Assembly (NCBI RefSeq): GCF_019665785.1
Contig: NZ_CP081149.1
Coordinates: forward strand, 2,976,001 to 3,040,000
DNA length: 64,000 bases
Direction: 5' to 3'
Origin: Deefgea piscis
GTDB lineage: Bacteria; Pseudomonadota; Gammaproteobacteria; Burkholderiales; Chitinibacteraceae
The notes under the pieces are model-generated. The model ran no database searches, was not told where the DNA came from, and saw only the letters and a list, made by a program, of their open reading frames with translations. Position numbers and translations under genes: made by a program. Positions 8,405-17,504 of this stretch are shown one piece after another (within the stretch, counting starts at the first letter, position 1; the number at the start of each line of letters is the position of its first letter).

Positions 8405-8599
8405 ATGAAATGGACCGATAGCCGCGAAATCGCCATTCAATTGAGCGAAAAATTCCCTGATACCGATCCAAGCACCATTCGTTTTACTGATTTACGCGAC
8501 TGGGTGCTGGCGCTAGACGGCTTTAACGATGACCCTTCGCATTGCGGTGAAAAAATCCTCGAAGCGATTCAAATGTTGTGGATCGACGAAGCCGAATAA
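8405..8599 (+). CDS. iscX: Fe-S assembly protein IscX
   Basis: Small acidic protein that binds IscS and iron and modulates the speed of cluster assembly. The 64 residues (MKWTDSREIAIQLSEKFPD ... DLRDWVLALDGF) match the IscX/YfhJ family in length and in the FTDLRDWV motif. The start has an AAGGAG ribosome binding site. It closes the isc cluster, though a dispersed repeat and a hairpin separate it from fdx, so it may have its own promoter or depend on readthrough. Confidence 0.96.
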   Translation: MKWTDSREIAIQLSEKFPDTDPSTIRFTDLRDWVLALDGFNDDPSHCGEKILEAIQMLWIDEAE

Positions 8600-8621
8600 A
8601 GCAGCAACACTTTCATCCAAT

Positions 8622-8732
8622 CTAGGTTCTGTTGACATTAGGTTTTCCGCCGCGCTGGCGCGCTTCGTGCCTTGCCTTAGGCCAAAATCCACACAAACGC
8701 GATTGGTAAACAAAGCGTCAACAAACCTTAAG
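8622..8732 (-). repeat. MITE-like repeat B, copy 1 (inverted)
   Basis: About 110 bp with imperfect terminal inverted repeats: AGGTTCTGTTGACATTAGGT from 8624, and on the other strand AAGGTTTGTTGACGCTTTGT from 8729. The inner core (read on the minus strand: GGCCTAAGGCAAGGCACGAA) also occurs in copies at 13052-13243 and 49855-49934. No transposase gene is present. It lies between iscX and the next gene. Confidence 0.7.
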
Positions 8733-8791
8733 CTGTCATGCAAGAATAGAATCAGCTAAACTAACGCCATTGTCCTAATTGATGATGCTGT

Positions 8792-9727
8792 ATGACCACT
8801 GACTTACTTTCTAGCGCGCAGCATATCTTGGCTGCACGTCAGCAACTCGCTCCCTGCTTGGCACAAACGCCCAATCAGGCGAGCTTTATTGTGCAAATCA
8901 ATGCCGTTATTCAGCATTTATTTACCGCTTGCGAACAAAATAGCAATGTAGCGTTAGCGATGATACAGCTTGATCTAAATGGCCCCTATACCGTGCGCCA
9001 TCCGATCAATGTGGCTATTGTTGTCAATTTAGCGCTCAAAAACTTAGGGCATAGCGAAACCGAGCGCTGGCATTTTATCGCTGCGGCACTAACGATGAAT
9101 ATCGGCATGTATGAGCTGCAAAATGAATTATCCCAGCAAAGTAGCGCACTCACCCCCGAACAGCTCAGCCAAATCAAACTGCACCCAGCGCAAGGCCGCG
9201 AAGCACTACGTAACTTAGGTGTGGCCGACTCGATGTGGCTCGATTGCGTCTTGCAGCATCACGAAGCACCCGATGGCAGCGGCTATCCGCAGCAGCTCGC
9301 GGGGGATGCGGTGTTATTTGCCGCCCGCTTGATTGGTCTGGCTGATCGCTATTGCGCCTTACTGTCGAACAGCACCTATCGAACCAGCCAATCAGCCGAT
9401 GTGGCCTTACAAACATCGCTCAATAGTGCCGGTGGCAGTTTGGATCAAAAACTGGTGAATTTATTTAGCCAGACGATTGGTAGCTATCCACCGGGCTCAG
9501 TGGTGTTACTCAATAATGGCGAATGTGGCGTGGTGATTGAGCAAGCGATTGGCGCCGCCGCACCGCAAATTCTCGCGCTATTTGATCGCGACGATCAGCT
9601 CTATCCGCAAGCCATCCGCCGTAATGGTCAATTGGCTGAATTTAGAATTCTAAAAGTCATTGATAGCCGCATTATCGCGGGCGCCATGCCGCTCAGCCAA
9701 ATTTGGGGGCCTGACGCGCAAATTTAA
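8792..9727 (+). CDS. HD-GYP-like protein with a degenerate HD motif
   Basis: The middle resembles HD-GYP domains that hydrolyse cyclic-di-GMP. It has the first His (VRHPINVA), the later His (KLHPAQG), the GYP signature HHEAPDGSGYP and the last Asp (LADRYCAL). However, the HD pair that names the domain is replaced: where AALLHDIGK is expected the sequence reads AALTMNIGM. Two metal ligands and a conserved Lys are therefore missing, and phosphodiesterase activity is doubtful; it may bind the nucleotide or act through partners. 311 residues, cytoplasmic, no receiver domain. A terminator follows. Confidence 0.8.
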   Translation: MTTDLLSSAQHILAARQQLAPCLAQTPNQASFIVQINAVIQHLFTACEQNSNVALAMIQLDLNGPYTVRHPINVAIVVNLALKNLGHSETERWHFIAAALTMNIGMYELQNELSQQSSALTPEQLSQIKLHPAQGREALRNLGVADSMWLDCVLQHHEAPDGSGYPQQLAGDAVLFAARLIGLADRYCALLSNSTYRTSQSADVALQTSLNSAGGSLDQKLVNLFSQTIGSYPPGSVVLLNNGECGVVIEQAIGAAAPQILALFDRDDQLYPQAIRRNGQLAEFRILKVIDSRIIAGAMPLSQIWGPDAQI

Positions 9728-9750
9728 CGCGCTATTGCTTTGCCCCATAA

Positions 9751-9778
9751 AAAAACGCCAAGCTGACTTGGCGTTTTT
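9751..9778. terminator. Bidirectional terminator
   Basis: AAAAACGCCAAG pairs with CTTGGCGTTTTT around a four-base loop, with A- and T-runs on both sides. It lies between two convergent genes and can serve both. Confidence 0.9.
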
Positions 9779-9801
9779 TTTCACGAGGAATCGCTAGCTT
9801 A

Positions 9802-10119
9802 TTAATGATGCATTGGCATCGAAGCATGCGCTGGCATCGACGCGTGAGCTGGCATTGAGCCATGCCCCATACCGCGATGGCCTTTTTTACTTGAGCAATT
9901 GGCGCGCATGGCGTCGCGTGCAGCAAGGCGTTCAGCCACGGTTACGGTGCCATCTTTATTGGCATCCATTTGCTCAAAGCGGGCATCCGACATTTTCTGA
10001 TGCTCTGCTTTAGTGATATCGCCTTTTGGCATTTGTGGGCAAGTTGGCGTGGCAGCGAAAGCCATCGAAGTGGCAAAAACAGTCGCAGCTAATAACAAAG
10101 CTTTCATTGAAGTATGCAT
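9802..10119 (-). CDS. Exported EF-hand protein with Met/His-rich tail
   Basis: 105 residues from the ATG at 10119, which has GGAG seven bases before it (the frame extends to 10140 without such a site). A signal peptide (MHTSMKALLLAATVFATSMAFA) precedes a helical part with one canonical EF-hand loop, DANKDGTVTVAE, carrying D1, N3, D5, T7 and E12. The tail is rich in Met, His and Gly with two SMPAHA copies and ends MPMHH. The protein is probably periplasmic and binds calcium; the tail could bind other metals, which is inference. No specific family role is known to me. Confidence 0.85.
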   Translation of the reverse strand: MHTSMKALLLAATVFATSMAFAATPTCPQMPKGDITKAEHQKMSDARFEQMDANKDGTVTVAERLAARDAMRANCSSKKGHRGMGHGSMPAHASMPAHASMPMHH

Positions 10120-10213
10120 TTTATTTCTCCAAACCAGCAAACTGCACTATGCAGCATGTTCTGTGTGATATAACGTCGCAACCTTCAATTTGGTTGACGA
10201 CTAGGATAAAAAA

Positions 10214-10525
10214 ATGACTTTTGCTGAACAACTGGCCTTAATGCCAAGCATTGATCACTTATCGGCCATTGAATTACTCGATGGTGAAACCGTGATCGCC
10301 CGCATTGAAAATCGCCCCGGCCAAGCCGGTAGCGTGCGCTTATACCACGCTTTGTATCAAGAATTTGGCGCCATCAGCGATATCGCCGCGCAAAAAGGTT
10401 TACGCCTGTATGCCGAGCACACCGCCGATGCGCAAAGCTTTCCCGGTAAGCATCCCAATATCGATCGTCTATTACCGATTGCCGAAGGTGGCCAGCCTTT
10501 AGCTGTTCGCCTCGTTGCCGCTTAA
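10214..10525 (+). CDS. DUF2322-like conserved hypothetical protein
   Basis: 103 residues without signal peptide or membrane segment. The N-terminus MTFAEQLALMPSIDHLSAIE and the rest of the length fit a small family of unknown function that I remember as DUF2322, found in beta- and gammaproteobacteria; this assignment is from memory. The gene begins after a weak ribosome binding site (TAGGATAAAAAA) and ends 28 bases before the next start, so the two are probably cotranscribed. No function can be proposed. Confidence 0.7.
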   Translation: MTFAEQLALMPSIDHLSAIELLDGETVIARIENRPGQAGSVRLYHALYQEFGAISDIAAQKGLRLYAEHTADAQSFPGKHPNIDRLLPIAEGGQPLAVRLVAA

Positions 10526-10553
10526 ACCGAATCACCATCGCCCCGAGTATCGT

Positions 10554-11366
10554 ATGCCTTGTGCTACATTAAACCGATGTATTGCCCGTTTAGCATTATC
10601 AGTCATGGCTTTGAGCGCAATACCTGCTCAAGCTGAAATTGATTTTGGTTCTTTGGATTTTTTAGCCAGTGATAATCCACAAAGTCCAATTCCCAGCGGA
10701 CTCATCGTCGGCGGTGTCGTGCTCGGTGGACAAGCACGCTATCAAGCCCAAGATGCTGCGATATACGCCATCCCTGGGCTGATTTATTTTGGCGATCGTC
10801 TAATGTATCTAGGCGATCGAGCCCGCTATTATTTTTATAAAGAAAATAAGCTCGGGCTGTACGCTTACGGCCGGGTTCGCTTTGGCAATCTAGACCCAGA
10901 GGACCACGCAGCACTGGCCGGCATGATCAAACGTAAAGGCCAGCTTGAAGCCGGTGTTGGGCTCAATTACGCCCTGCCCTTTGCGCTACTGAGTATGCGG
11001 GTATCGAGCGATATCACCGGTAATAGTAAAGGACAAGAAGCCCTATTTTGGACTGATTTCCCGATTGTGCGCGACAATCTACTCATCATGCCCGGCATGG
11101 GCGTCATGGTGCGCAGTAGCAAGATGGCAAATTACTATTTTGGTGGGGTTTCAGCGCAAGAAGCGAGCAGTAGCCGCCCAAGCTGGGATACCGGCAGTAC
11201 AGTCTCTCCAATGATGGCCATCATTAGCAGCTACCGATTTAATAAAAGCTGGATCGGCATGGCCGCAGTCAATTACGAGCTGTACGATAAAAACATCCAA
11301 AACAGCCCGATTGTGCAACATCGCGGTGAGTTTTATGCGGGGCTAGGTCTGGGTTATATCTGGTAA
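10554..11366 (+). CDS. MipA/OmpV family outer membrane protein
   Basis: 270 residues from the ATG at 10554; the frame also runs upstream to a TTG at 10515 that overlaps the previous gene. A signal peptide (ending SAIPAQA) is followed by alternating amphipathic strands such as GLYAYGRVRF, with an aromatic C-terminal end (YAGLGLGYIW) typical of beta-barrels. The pattern fits the MipA/OmpV family, whose founding member in E. coli links MltA to PBP1B; other members have varied roles, so substrate and partners here are unknown. A terminator follows. Confidence 0.8.
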   Translation: MPCATLNRCIARLALSVMALSAIPAQAEIDFGSLDFLASDNPQSPIPSGLIVGGVVLGGQARYQAQDAAIYAIPGLIYFGDRLMYLGDRARYYFYKENKLGLYAYGRVRFGNLDPEDHAALAGMIKRKGQLEAGVGLNYALPFALLSMRVSSDITGNSKGQEALFWTDFPIVRDNLLIMPGMGVMVRSSKMANYYFGGVSAQEASSSRPSWDTGSTVSPMMAIISSYRFNKSWIGMAAVNYELYDKNIQNSPIVQHRGEFYAGLGLGYIW

Positions 11367-11400
11367 GCCAGCACTGAATCAGCCGATTGCGAGCCCAAAA

Positions 11401-11422
11401 AAAAGGGCCTTTCGGCCCTTTT
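11401..11422. terminator. Bidirectional terminator
   Basis: AAAAGGGCC pairs with GGCCCTTTT around TTTC, preceded by more A residues. It lies between the convergent MipA-like and helicase genes. Confidence 0.9.
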
Positions 11423-11437
11423 GCATTCAATCGGTAA

Positions 11438-12799
11438 TTAACCGTGTTTTTTCGGCAAGAACAGCGCCGCCACTTGTGGTGCACGCTTGGGTAATTTAGG
11501 TAAATTACTTGGGAACGCTGGCACATCGCTGGCATCACGCTGCGCGCGCGATGGCATCCGTTGATATTCTTTCACGCCTTTATCGGTCGTTGGGTCAACA
11601 TGATGACGACGCTCAGCGCGCGCTGGACGCTCGTCGATCACTTGAATCGTACCCGGCGAGAAGCCATGCACTGGAATCAACGGCATTTCGCGATTGAGTA
11701 GCTTTTTGATGCCTTCGTAAGCCTTGCCTTCTTCGGGCGCAACCAGAGAAATCGCCACACCGGTAGCACCAGCACGACCGGTACGGCCAATACGATGCAC
11801 GTAATCTTCGGCATTGGTCGGCAATTCGTAATTCACCACATACGGCAAATCAGAAATATCCAAACCGCGCGCAGCCACGTCGGTGGCAACCAGCACTTGC
11901 GTTTCACCGGCTTTGAATTTAGTCAGCGCTTCAGTGCGCGCGCGTTGATCGCGGTCGCCATGAATCGCTTCGCAATTAAAGCCAGCACGTTTTAAATCAC
12001 GCGCCACTTGATCGGCACCGATTTTGGTACGGCAAAACACAATCACTTGCGTCATTTGATGCACCCGAATCAAATGCGCCAACAAAGCGCGTTTGCGGCC
12101 GGTTTCAACCGGATGCAATTCTTGTTTGACGGATTCATTGGCTGAGTTTTGGCGTGAAATTTCAATTTTCACTGGCTCATGCATAAATTGCTTGGACAGC
12201 TTGATAATTTCGGGCGCAAAAGTCGCCGAGAACAACAGCGTTTGCTTGCGATTGGTACACAAATTGAAAATATTTTGAATATCGAGAATGAAACCCATAT
12301 CGAGCATGCGATCGGCTTCGTCTAAGACCAAAATTTCAACTTGCGATAAATTAATTGATTTTTGCTGGATATGATCCAGCAATCGGCCTGGCGTGGCGAC
12401 CAAAACTTCAATCCCTTCACGCAGCGCTGGTTGTTGCGCTTTCACATCCACACCGCCATACACCACATGGCTACGCAGACCCGTGCCCTTGCTGTAAGTG
12501 GCCACATTGGCGTACACCTGATCGGCCAATTCACGCGTTGGCGTCAAAATCAAAGCACGGATCGGATGACGTGCCGGAGAAGCACTGTGATTGGCGTGAC
12601 GGATAATTCGCGTCAAAATCGGTAAAGTAAACGCGGCGGTTTTACCGGTACCGGTTTGCGCGGCGCCTAACACATCTTTACCGGCCAAAATAACCGGGAT
12701 TGCTTCAGCTTGAATCGCAGTGGGAGTTTCATAGCCTTGTGCAACGACCGCCTTCAATACTTCAGGCGCCAAGCCTAATGATGCAAATGTGATACTCAT
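11438..12799 (-). CDS. rhlE: DEAD-box RNA helicase RhlE-like
   Basis: ATP-dependent RNA helicase of the RhlE group, which acts in ribosome assembly and RNA turnover. Motifs in order: Q motif (FASLGLAPEVLKAV ... TPTAIQ), I AQTGTGKT, Ia PTRELADQ, Ib TPGRL, II DEAD in VLDEADRMLDMGF, III SAT, and VI HRIGRTGRAG. The RecA-like core is followed by a basic tail (from about residue 370) that probably binds RNA. The ATG at 12799 (453 residues) has TTGGAG upstream and is preferred over a GTG at 12814. Transcribed alone. Confidence 0.93.
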   Translation of the reverse strand: MSITFASLGLAPEVLKAVVAQGYETPTAIQAEAIPVILAGKDVLGAAQTGTGKTAAFTLPILTRIIRHANHSASPARHPIRALILTPTRELADQVYANVATYSKGTGLRSHVVYGGVDVKAQQPALREGIEVLVATPGRLLDHIQQKSINLSQVEILVLDEADRMLDMGFILDIQNIFNLCTNRKQTLLFSATFAPEIIKLSKQFMHEPVKIEISRQNSANESVKQELHPVETGRKRALLAHLIRVHQMTQVIVFCRTKIGADQVARDLKRAGFNCEAIHGDRDQRARTEALTKFKAGETQVLVATDVAARGLDISDLPYVVNYELPTNAEDYVHRIGRTGRAGATGVAISLVAPEEGKAYEGIKKLLNREMPLIPVHGFSPGTIQVIDERPARAERRHHVDPTTDKGVKEYQRMPSRAQRDASDVPAFPSNLPKLPKRAPQVAALFLPKKHG

Positions 12800-13051
12800 T
12801 ACACTCCAATACACGCGACAAAACTAAAGGCAGCACTTTACACCAAGCGCGCCCATATGCCTACCTTCGTCTGCAGCCAATGGCGTCGATCAGCGATAAA
12901 ATCCAGTATAAAACCAAGCATTTAACGCTGATTGCCACTCATCATCGGCCAGCCAAGGCGCATCCTCGATACACGCTCATTCATTGAGCGAATACGGGCT
13001 AGATCAAATTATTCTGTTGAAATGACGGCAAGCTAAGCCAATCGCAGTAAA

Positions 13052-13243
13052 CTAGGGTCTGTTGACGCTTGGTTTGCCAGCCGCGTTTATGCGGATTTGG
13101 GCCTGAGGCAAGGCACGAAGCGCGCAGCGTAGTCATTCTACGCCAGCGCTTGGTAACGCAGCATCAGGTGACTTTATCTAAACAGCCGCCGCCAAACCCA
13201 GCGGGCTGGGCGCGGCGAAAAACCAAATGCCAACAGCCCTTAG
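13052..13243 (+). repeat. MITE-like repeat B, copy 2
   Basis: About 192 bp, the longest copy. The left end CTAGGGTCTGTTGACGCTTG faces a right end whose complement reads CTAAGGGCTGTTGGCATTTG, giving imperfect terminal inverted repeats of about 20 bp. The left 70 bases match copies at 8622-8732 (inverted) and 49855-49934. The element occupies about 40 percent of the gap between rhlE and prmB; the rest of the gap (12800-13051) shows no gene. Confidence 0.75.
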
Positions 13244-13277
13244 CACACTGTCACTACCCCACTTTGGAGCCCAACGT

Positions 13278-14186
13278 ATGTACGATATCGCCCGTGAACA
13301 TTTACGCACCGTGCGTGATCTGCACCGCTTTGCCGTCAGCCGTTTTAATACCGCTGAGTTATTTTATGGTCACGGCACCACTGAAGCGTGGGACGAAGCA
13401 GCTTATTTGATTTTAGCCACGCTCAAATTACCGATTGACCGCCTAGAGCCGGTGTTTGACGCGCATTTATTGCCAGAAGAAATCGCGCAAGTGCTCGATG
13501 TGATTCAAGAACGCGTGGTTACGCGTAAGCCCGCAGCGTATTTAACCAAAGAAGCGTATTTGGGCGAATTTAAATTTTATGTTGATGAACGCGTGATTGT
13601 GCCGCGCTCATTTATCGCCGAGATTTTATTTAACGATGGCTTAGAGCCGTATGTAGAGCATCCAGAACTCATCCACCGCGCGCTGGACATGTGTACCGGA
13701 TCGGCTTGCTTGGCGATTTTAATGTCGCACGCCTTCCCCGATGCGGCCATTGATGCGATTGATCTCTCGCCCGATGCGCTCGATGTGGCTGAAATCAACA
13801 TCCTGGAATATGGCTTGGGGGATCGAATTGATTTGCTCGACTCGAATTTATTCGCAGCGATTCCAGATGAACGCTACGACTTGATTATTTCCAATCCACC
13901 GTATGTCGACGCACACAGCGTTGCCGAATTACCGCCAGAATATCTGCATGAGCCAGAAATGGCCTTAGGTAGCGGTGAAGATGGCCTCGATATCACCCGC
14001 GAAATCTTAGCGCAAGCGACCAAGCACTTAAATCCACGCGGTGTATTGGTTGTTGAAATCGGCCATAACCGCGACGAGCTCGAAGCGCAATTCCCAACAC
14101 TGCCGTTTGTATGGTTAAGCACCGAATCAGGTGACGGCTTTGTCTTCTTGCTCACGCGTGAAATGCTAGTTGAAGCAGGCTTGTAA
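13278..14186 (+). CDS. prmB: Ribosomal protein L3 glutamine methyltransferase PrmB
   Basis: SAM-dependent enzyme that methylates a glutamine of ribosomal protein L3. Family marks: VSRFNTAELFYGHGT near the N-terminus, VDERVIVPRSFIAE, the SAM motif LDMCTGSACLAI, and the catalytic NPPYVD. The ATG at 13278 has TTGGAG eight bases before it and gives 302 residues, aligning with E. coli PrmB. A frame start at 13227 lies inside the terminal repeat of a MITE-like element and is very likely false. Confidence 0.95.
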   Translation: MYDIAREHLRTVRDLHRFAVSRFNTAELFYGHGTTEAWDEAAYLILATLKLPIDRLEPVFDAHLLPEEIAQVLDVIQERVVTRKPAAYLTKEAYLGEFKFYVDERVIVPRSFIAEILFNDGLEPYVEHPELIHRALDMCTGSACLAILMSHAFPDAAIDAIDLSPDALDVAEINILEYGLGDRIDLLDSNLFAAIPDERYDLIISNPPYVDAHSVAELPPEYLHEPEMALGSGEDGLDITREILAQATKHLNPRGVLVVEIGHNRDELEAQFPTLPFVWLSTESGDGFVFLLTREMLVEAGL

Positions 14187-14193
14187 TCAATAA

Positions 14194-14242
14194 GGGTATA
14201 TCGATCTAGGTCATTATTTATAAAGCATAGGTCGATATACCC
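14194..14242. repeat. Hairpin with GGGTATA ends, after prmB
   Basis: GGGTATATCGA (14194-14204) pairs perfectly with TCGATATACCC (14232-14242), extendable by four further pairs including one G-U. There is no T-run, but it lies between convergent genes and may still help end transcription. It shares its ends with hairpins at 5688-5734 and 8344-8392. Confidence 0.65.
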
Positions 14243-14257
14243 ATTAATTTAACTATC

Positions 14258-15559
14258 TCACCCCACTTCAACACGATTGCGCCCTGCCGCTTTTGCCCGA
14301 TATAAAGCCGCATCCGCACGTTCAATTAAAGCGCTAAATGCTTCGCCCTCATTGCGTGTTGCTACGCCGCAAGAGCACGTCAGTTGAATACCATTGGGCC
14401 ACTCCACCTGCGCAATACTCTGCCTTAATTTATCCGCCAATCGCGTTGCCGCATCGAGTGGGGTACGCGGACAAACGATTAAAAATTCTTCACCGCCCCA
14501 GCGAACCAAGGCGTCGCTTTGCCGAATGTCTTGACGCAGCACCAGCGTAAATTGCTGCAATACGGCGTCGCCAACCGCATGGCCAAAATCATCATTAATT
14601 CGTTTAAAAAAATCTAAATCGGCAAATAACAAGCTCATTCCCGCTTCATTTGGACTGTCGCCTTGCCATTGCTGCAATAGAAAGTCGCGCAAACCTTCTC
14701 GATTGAGTGCGCCCGTGAGCGAATCAAAACGCGCTTGATAACTTAAAGTTTCAGCTTGAAGTGCTAATGCGCGATTGATATTTTCTAATTCAGTCATTTG
14801 CAAGCGTTTGGCATTAAACTGCTGGCGATAAATAATCAATTCCAAAATAAGCCAAGCCAGACCAAACGCCAGCCAAACAATCACAATACCAGCCAATAAT
14901 TGGGTTAAATTAAGCCATTTACCGCGAAACTCAATGGCATTGATCGCAATTTGATAATCCCCCGTCACCACAGCATTTGGGGTAATAATCTCCAGATGCG
15001 AGACATTATTTAACTTCATATCGCTATGCACAAAAGGGATTTTTTGATCGACTAACCACCATGACGCCACACGGAAATAGCGCAATGGAATTGTCAATTG
15101 ACCATTTTCAGGCACATCGACTTCAACCTCATTCACCTTGAGTGAAAGTGGGTCGGTTAATGAAGAAAATTCAGGCTCGTAATTGCGTAAATAAATTCTG
15201 ATTTTTCGCCCTTTAGGCGAGCTTAATCCTAAATCAAGATGCATTTCATCCAGCTTAGATAAATCAATCCCCTCAGGCGCAGTCGCAATTCGCACACTGG
15301 CCTCGCAAAACGGCCAAGCATACGCTTGAGCATCCAGCGCACAGAACAGCAGCATTGCGTCGCCCTGCCGCATCACGCTGGAGACCGTTTTACCACCTAG
15401 TGGCCGATCATCAATCGGAAAAAAAATCCCAGAGTCGTTCTCGGCATCAAAGCGAATAACGCGCGTCATTCCCCAATGTTGCCACATGAGCAACACTACG
15501 CTCAGCAACATTAAAGCCACCATAATGCGGCGTAAAAGACGGACTAGTCGTTGCGGCAT
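14258..15559 (-). CDS. Membrane-bound diguanylate cyclase (GGDEF)
   Basis: Makes cyclic-di-GMP from two GTP. The ATG at 15559 has a perfect AGGAGGT ribosome binding site and gives 433 residues; the frame continues upstream without such a site. A first membrane segment (about residues 10-28) is followed by a periplasmic sensor region of about 190 residues, a second membrane segment (LAGIVIVWLAFGLAWLILEL), a short coiled coil and the GGDEF domain. The active site is GGEEF, and RQSD five residues before it is the inhibitory I-site, so the enzyme should be active and product-inhibited. The ligand is unknown. Confidence 0.93.
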   Translation of the reverse strand: MPQRLVRLLRRIMVALMLLSVVLLMWQHWGMTRVIRFDAENDSGIFFPIDDRPLGGKTVSSVMRQGDAMLLFCALDAQAYAWPFCEASVRIATAPEGIDLSKLDEMHLDLGLSSPKGRKIRIYLRNYEPEFSSLTDPLSLKVNEVEVDVPENGQLTIPLRYFRVASWWLVDQKIPFVHSDMKLNNVSHLEIITPNAVVTGDYQIAINAIEFRGKWLNLTQLLAGIVIVWLAFGLAWLILELIIYRQQFNAKRLQMTELENINRALALQAETLSYQARFDSLTGALNREGLRDFLLQQWQGDSPNEAGMSLLFADLDFFKRINDDFGHAVGDAVLQQFTLVLRQDIRQSDALVRWGGEEFLIVCPRTPLDAATRLADKLRQSIAQVEWPNGIQLTCSCGVATRNEGEAFSALIERADAALYRAKAAGRNRVEVG

Positions 15560-15713
15560 ATTACCTCCTCGAAGTCTTTTGGACTTTTTATAAGCAAATT
15601 GCTTTATAAGCATTTCCTAATAATGCAAATGTTACGCAACTTAGCCAAAGCAGCCCAGCACTCAGGGGTAAAAACCATCTATTCCGAGAGAAAAGAGTAC
15701 AATTCACGCCCAT

Positions 15714-17504
15714 ATGCCTAATACTCCGCTGCACATTCTTGAACACACCTTTGGTTATCACGCTTTTCGTGGCCAACAGGGTGAAGTCGTCGACCATATT
15801 TGCGCCGGTGGTGATGCGCTCGTCCTCATGCCCACGGGGGGCGGCAAATCGCTGTGCTATCAAATCCCTGCCTTGGTGCGAAACGGTTGCGCGGTGGTGG
15901 TCTCGCCGCTGATTGCGCTGATGCAAGACCAAGTCGATGCGCTCAAAGAATTGGGCGTCGCGGCGGCTTTTTTAAATTCAACGCTGGACGCCAATGCGGC
16001 GCGTGAAGTTGAGCGCGCTTTTGTCGCAGGGGAACTCAAGCTACTGTATGTCGCACCTGAGCGGCTAACGACGATTCGCTTTCAATCCTTGCTACGCCAA
16101 GCGCATATCGCCCTATTTGCGATTGATGAAGCGCATTGCGTTTCACAATGGGGCCATGATTTCCGCCCTGAATATCTGGCCTTATCGGTGTTGGCTGATG
16201 ATTTTCCGCAAGTGCCACGCATTGCACTCACCGCCACGGCCGATCATGCCACGCGAACCGAGATGGTCATGCGCTTGCGCTTAGAAGGTGCCAAGCAATA
16301 TATCTCCAGCTTTGATCGCCCCAATTTGCGCTACGCCATTGTCGAGAAAAAAACCGCCCGCGATCAATTGCTGACTTTTTTGCGCCGGGAGCACGAGCGA
16401 GATTCTGGCATTGTGTATTGCCTATCGCGCAAAAAAGTCGAAGACACTGCCGCTTGGCTTAGAGAAAAAGAAATTCGCGCGCTGCCGTATCACGCTGGGC
16501 TCGACGCCAGTGTGCGCGCCAAAAATCAACAAATTTTTCTGCGTGAAGAAGGCGTAGTCATGGTGGCCACCATCGCCTTTGGCATGGGAATTAATAAGCC
16601 CGATGTGCGCTTTGTCGCGCATTTGGATATGCCCAAAAGCATAGAAAACTACTACCAAGAAACTGGCCGCGCTGGCCGCGATGGTTTGCCCGCCAATACT
16701 TGGCTGGCGTATGGCTTAAACGATGTGATCTTGCTGGCGCAAATGATAGAGCAAGGCGGTAGCAGCGATGAGCAAAAACACATCGAGCGCCGCAAACTGG
16801 ATGCCATGTTGGGCCTCGTTGAATCCACCGACTGCCGACGACAAACTTTGCTGGCCTATTTTGGCGAAACCATTACCCCTTGCGGCAATTGCGATAATTG
16901 TTTAAATCCACCCCAATTAGTCGAAATGAGCGCAGCGGCGCAAAAAGCCTTATCTTGCGTTTATCGCACTGGCAATCGCTTTGGCGTTGCGCATTTGGTC
17001 GACGTGTTACGCGGTAAAACCACGCCTAAGGTCAAAGAATTTTTGCACGACAAACTCAGCACCTTTGGCATTGGCAAAGACGTAGACGAATCAAGCTGGC
17101 GCGCCGTATTTCGCCAACTTCTCGTGCGCGGCGCTTTGCAACTGGCACCCGAAGGTCACGGCGGTTTGCAGCTGACTGATCTGGCTCGGCCGTATTTAAA
17201 AGGCGAAACGCCGCTATTTTTACGTGCCCGCACCGAGAAATTTAATTACACCGACAAAGACAGCGATTTTGCCAATCCGCAAGAATTGGCGCTCTGGCAA
17301 GCATTGCGCCGACTCAGAAAACAACTCGCCGACGATCAAGACGTACCGGCGTATGTGGTATTTGGCGACGCCACGCTCAAAGAAATGATTCGATTGCATC
17401 CGCGCGATCATTATGAGCTATCGCGCATTTCGGGCGTTGGCGATCGTAAACTCGATAAATATGGCGATGAGTTTTTGGCGGTATTGAACGCACCTTATCC
17501 ATAA
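15714..17504 (+). CDS. recQ: ATP-dependent DNA helicase RecQ
   Basis: 3'-5' DNA helicase for recombination and replication-fork repair. Motifs: [17 protein letters not shown] in [31 protein letters not shown], then the RQC zinc site with four cysteines (DCRRQ ... CGNCDNC) and a C-terminal HRDC domain (last 80 residues, [13 protein letters not shown]). 596 residues is close to the E. coli length. No strong ribosome binding site precedes the ATG. It is divergent from the diguanylate cyclase. Confidence 0.97.
   Translation: MPNTPLHILEHTFGYHAFRGQQGEVVDHICAGGDALVLMPTGGGKSLCYQIPALVRNGCAVVVSPLIALMQDQVDALKELGVAAAFLNSTLDANAAREVERAFVAGELKLLYVAPERLTTIRFQSLLRQAHIALFAIDEAHCVSQWGHDFRPEYLALSVLADDFPQVPRIALTATADHATRTEMVMRLRLEGAKQYISSFDRPNLRYAIVEKKTARDQLLTFLRREHERDSGIVYCLSRKKVEDTAAWLREKEIRALPYHAGLDASVRAKNQQIFLREEGVVMVATIAFGMGINKPDVRFVAHLDMPKSIENYYQETGRAGRDGLPANTWLAYGLNDVILLAQMIEQGGSSDEQKHIERRKLDAMLGLVESTDCRRQTLLAYFGETITPCGNCDNCLNPPQLVEMSAAAQKALSCVYRTGNRFGVAHLVDVLRGKTTPKVKEFLHDKLSTFGIGKDVDESSWRAVFRQLLVRGALQLAPEGHGGLQLTDLARPYLKGETPLFLRARTEKFNYTDKDSDFANPQELALWQALRRLRKQLADDQDVPAYVVFGDATLKEMIRLHPRDHYELSRISGVGDRKLDKYGDEFLAVLNAPYP

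Noticed and set aside
13069..13410. 113-codon plus-strand frame over repeat B and the prmB start
   Set aside because: It starts inside a MITE-like repeat and overlaps prmB in another frame; prmB is unambiguous.
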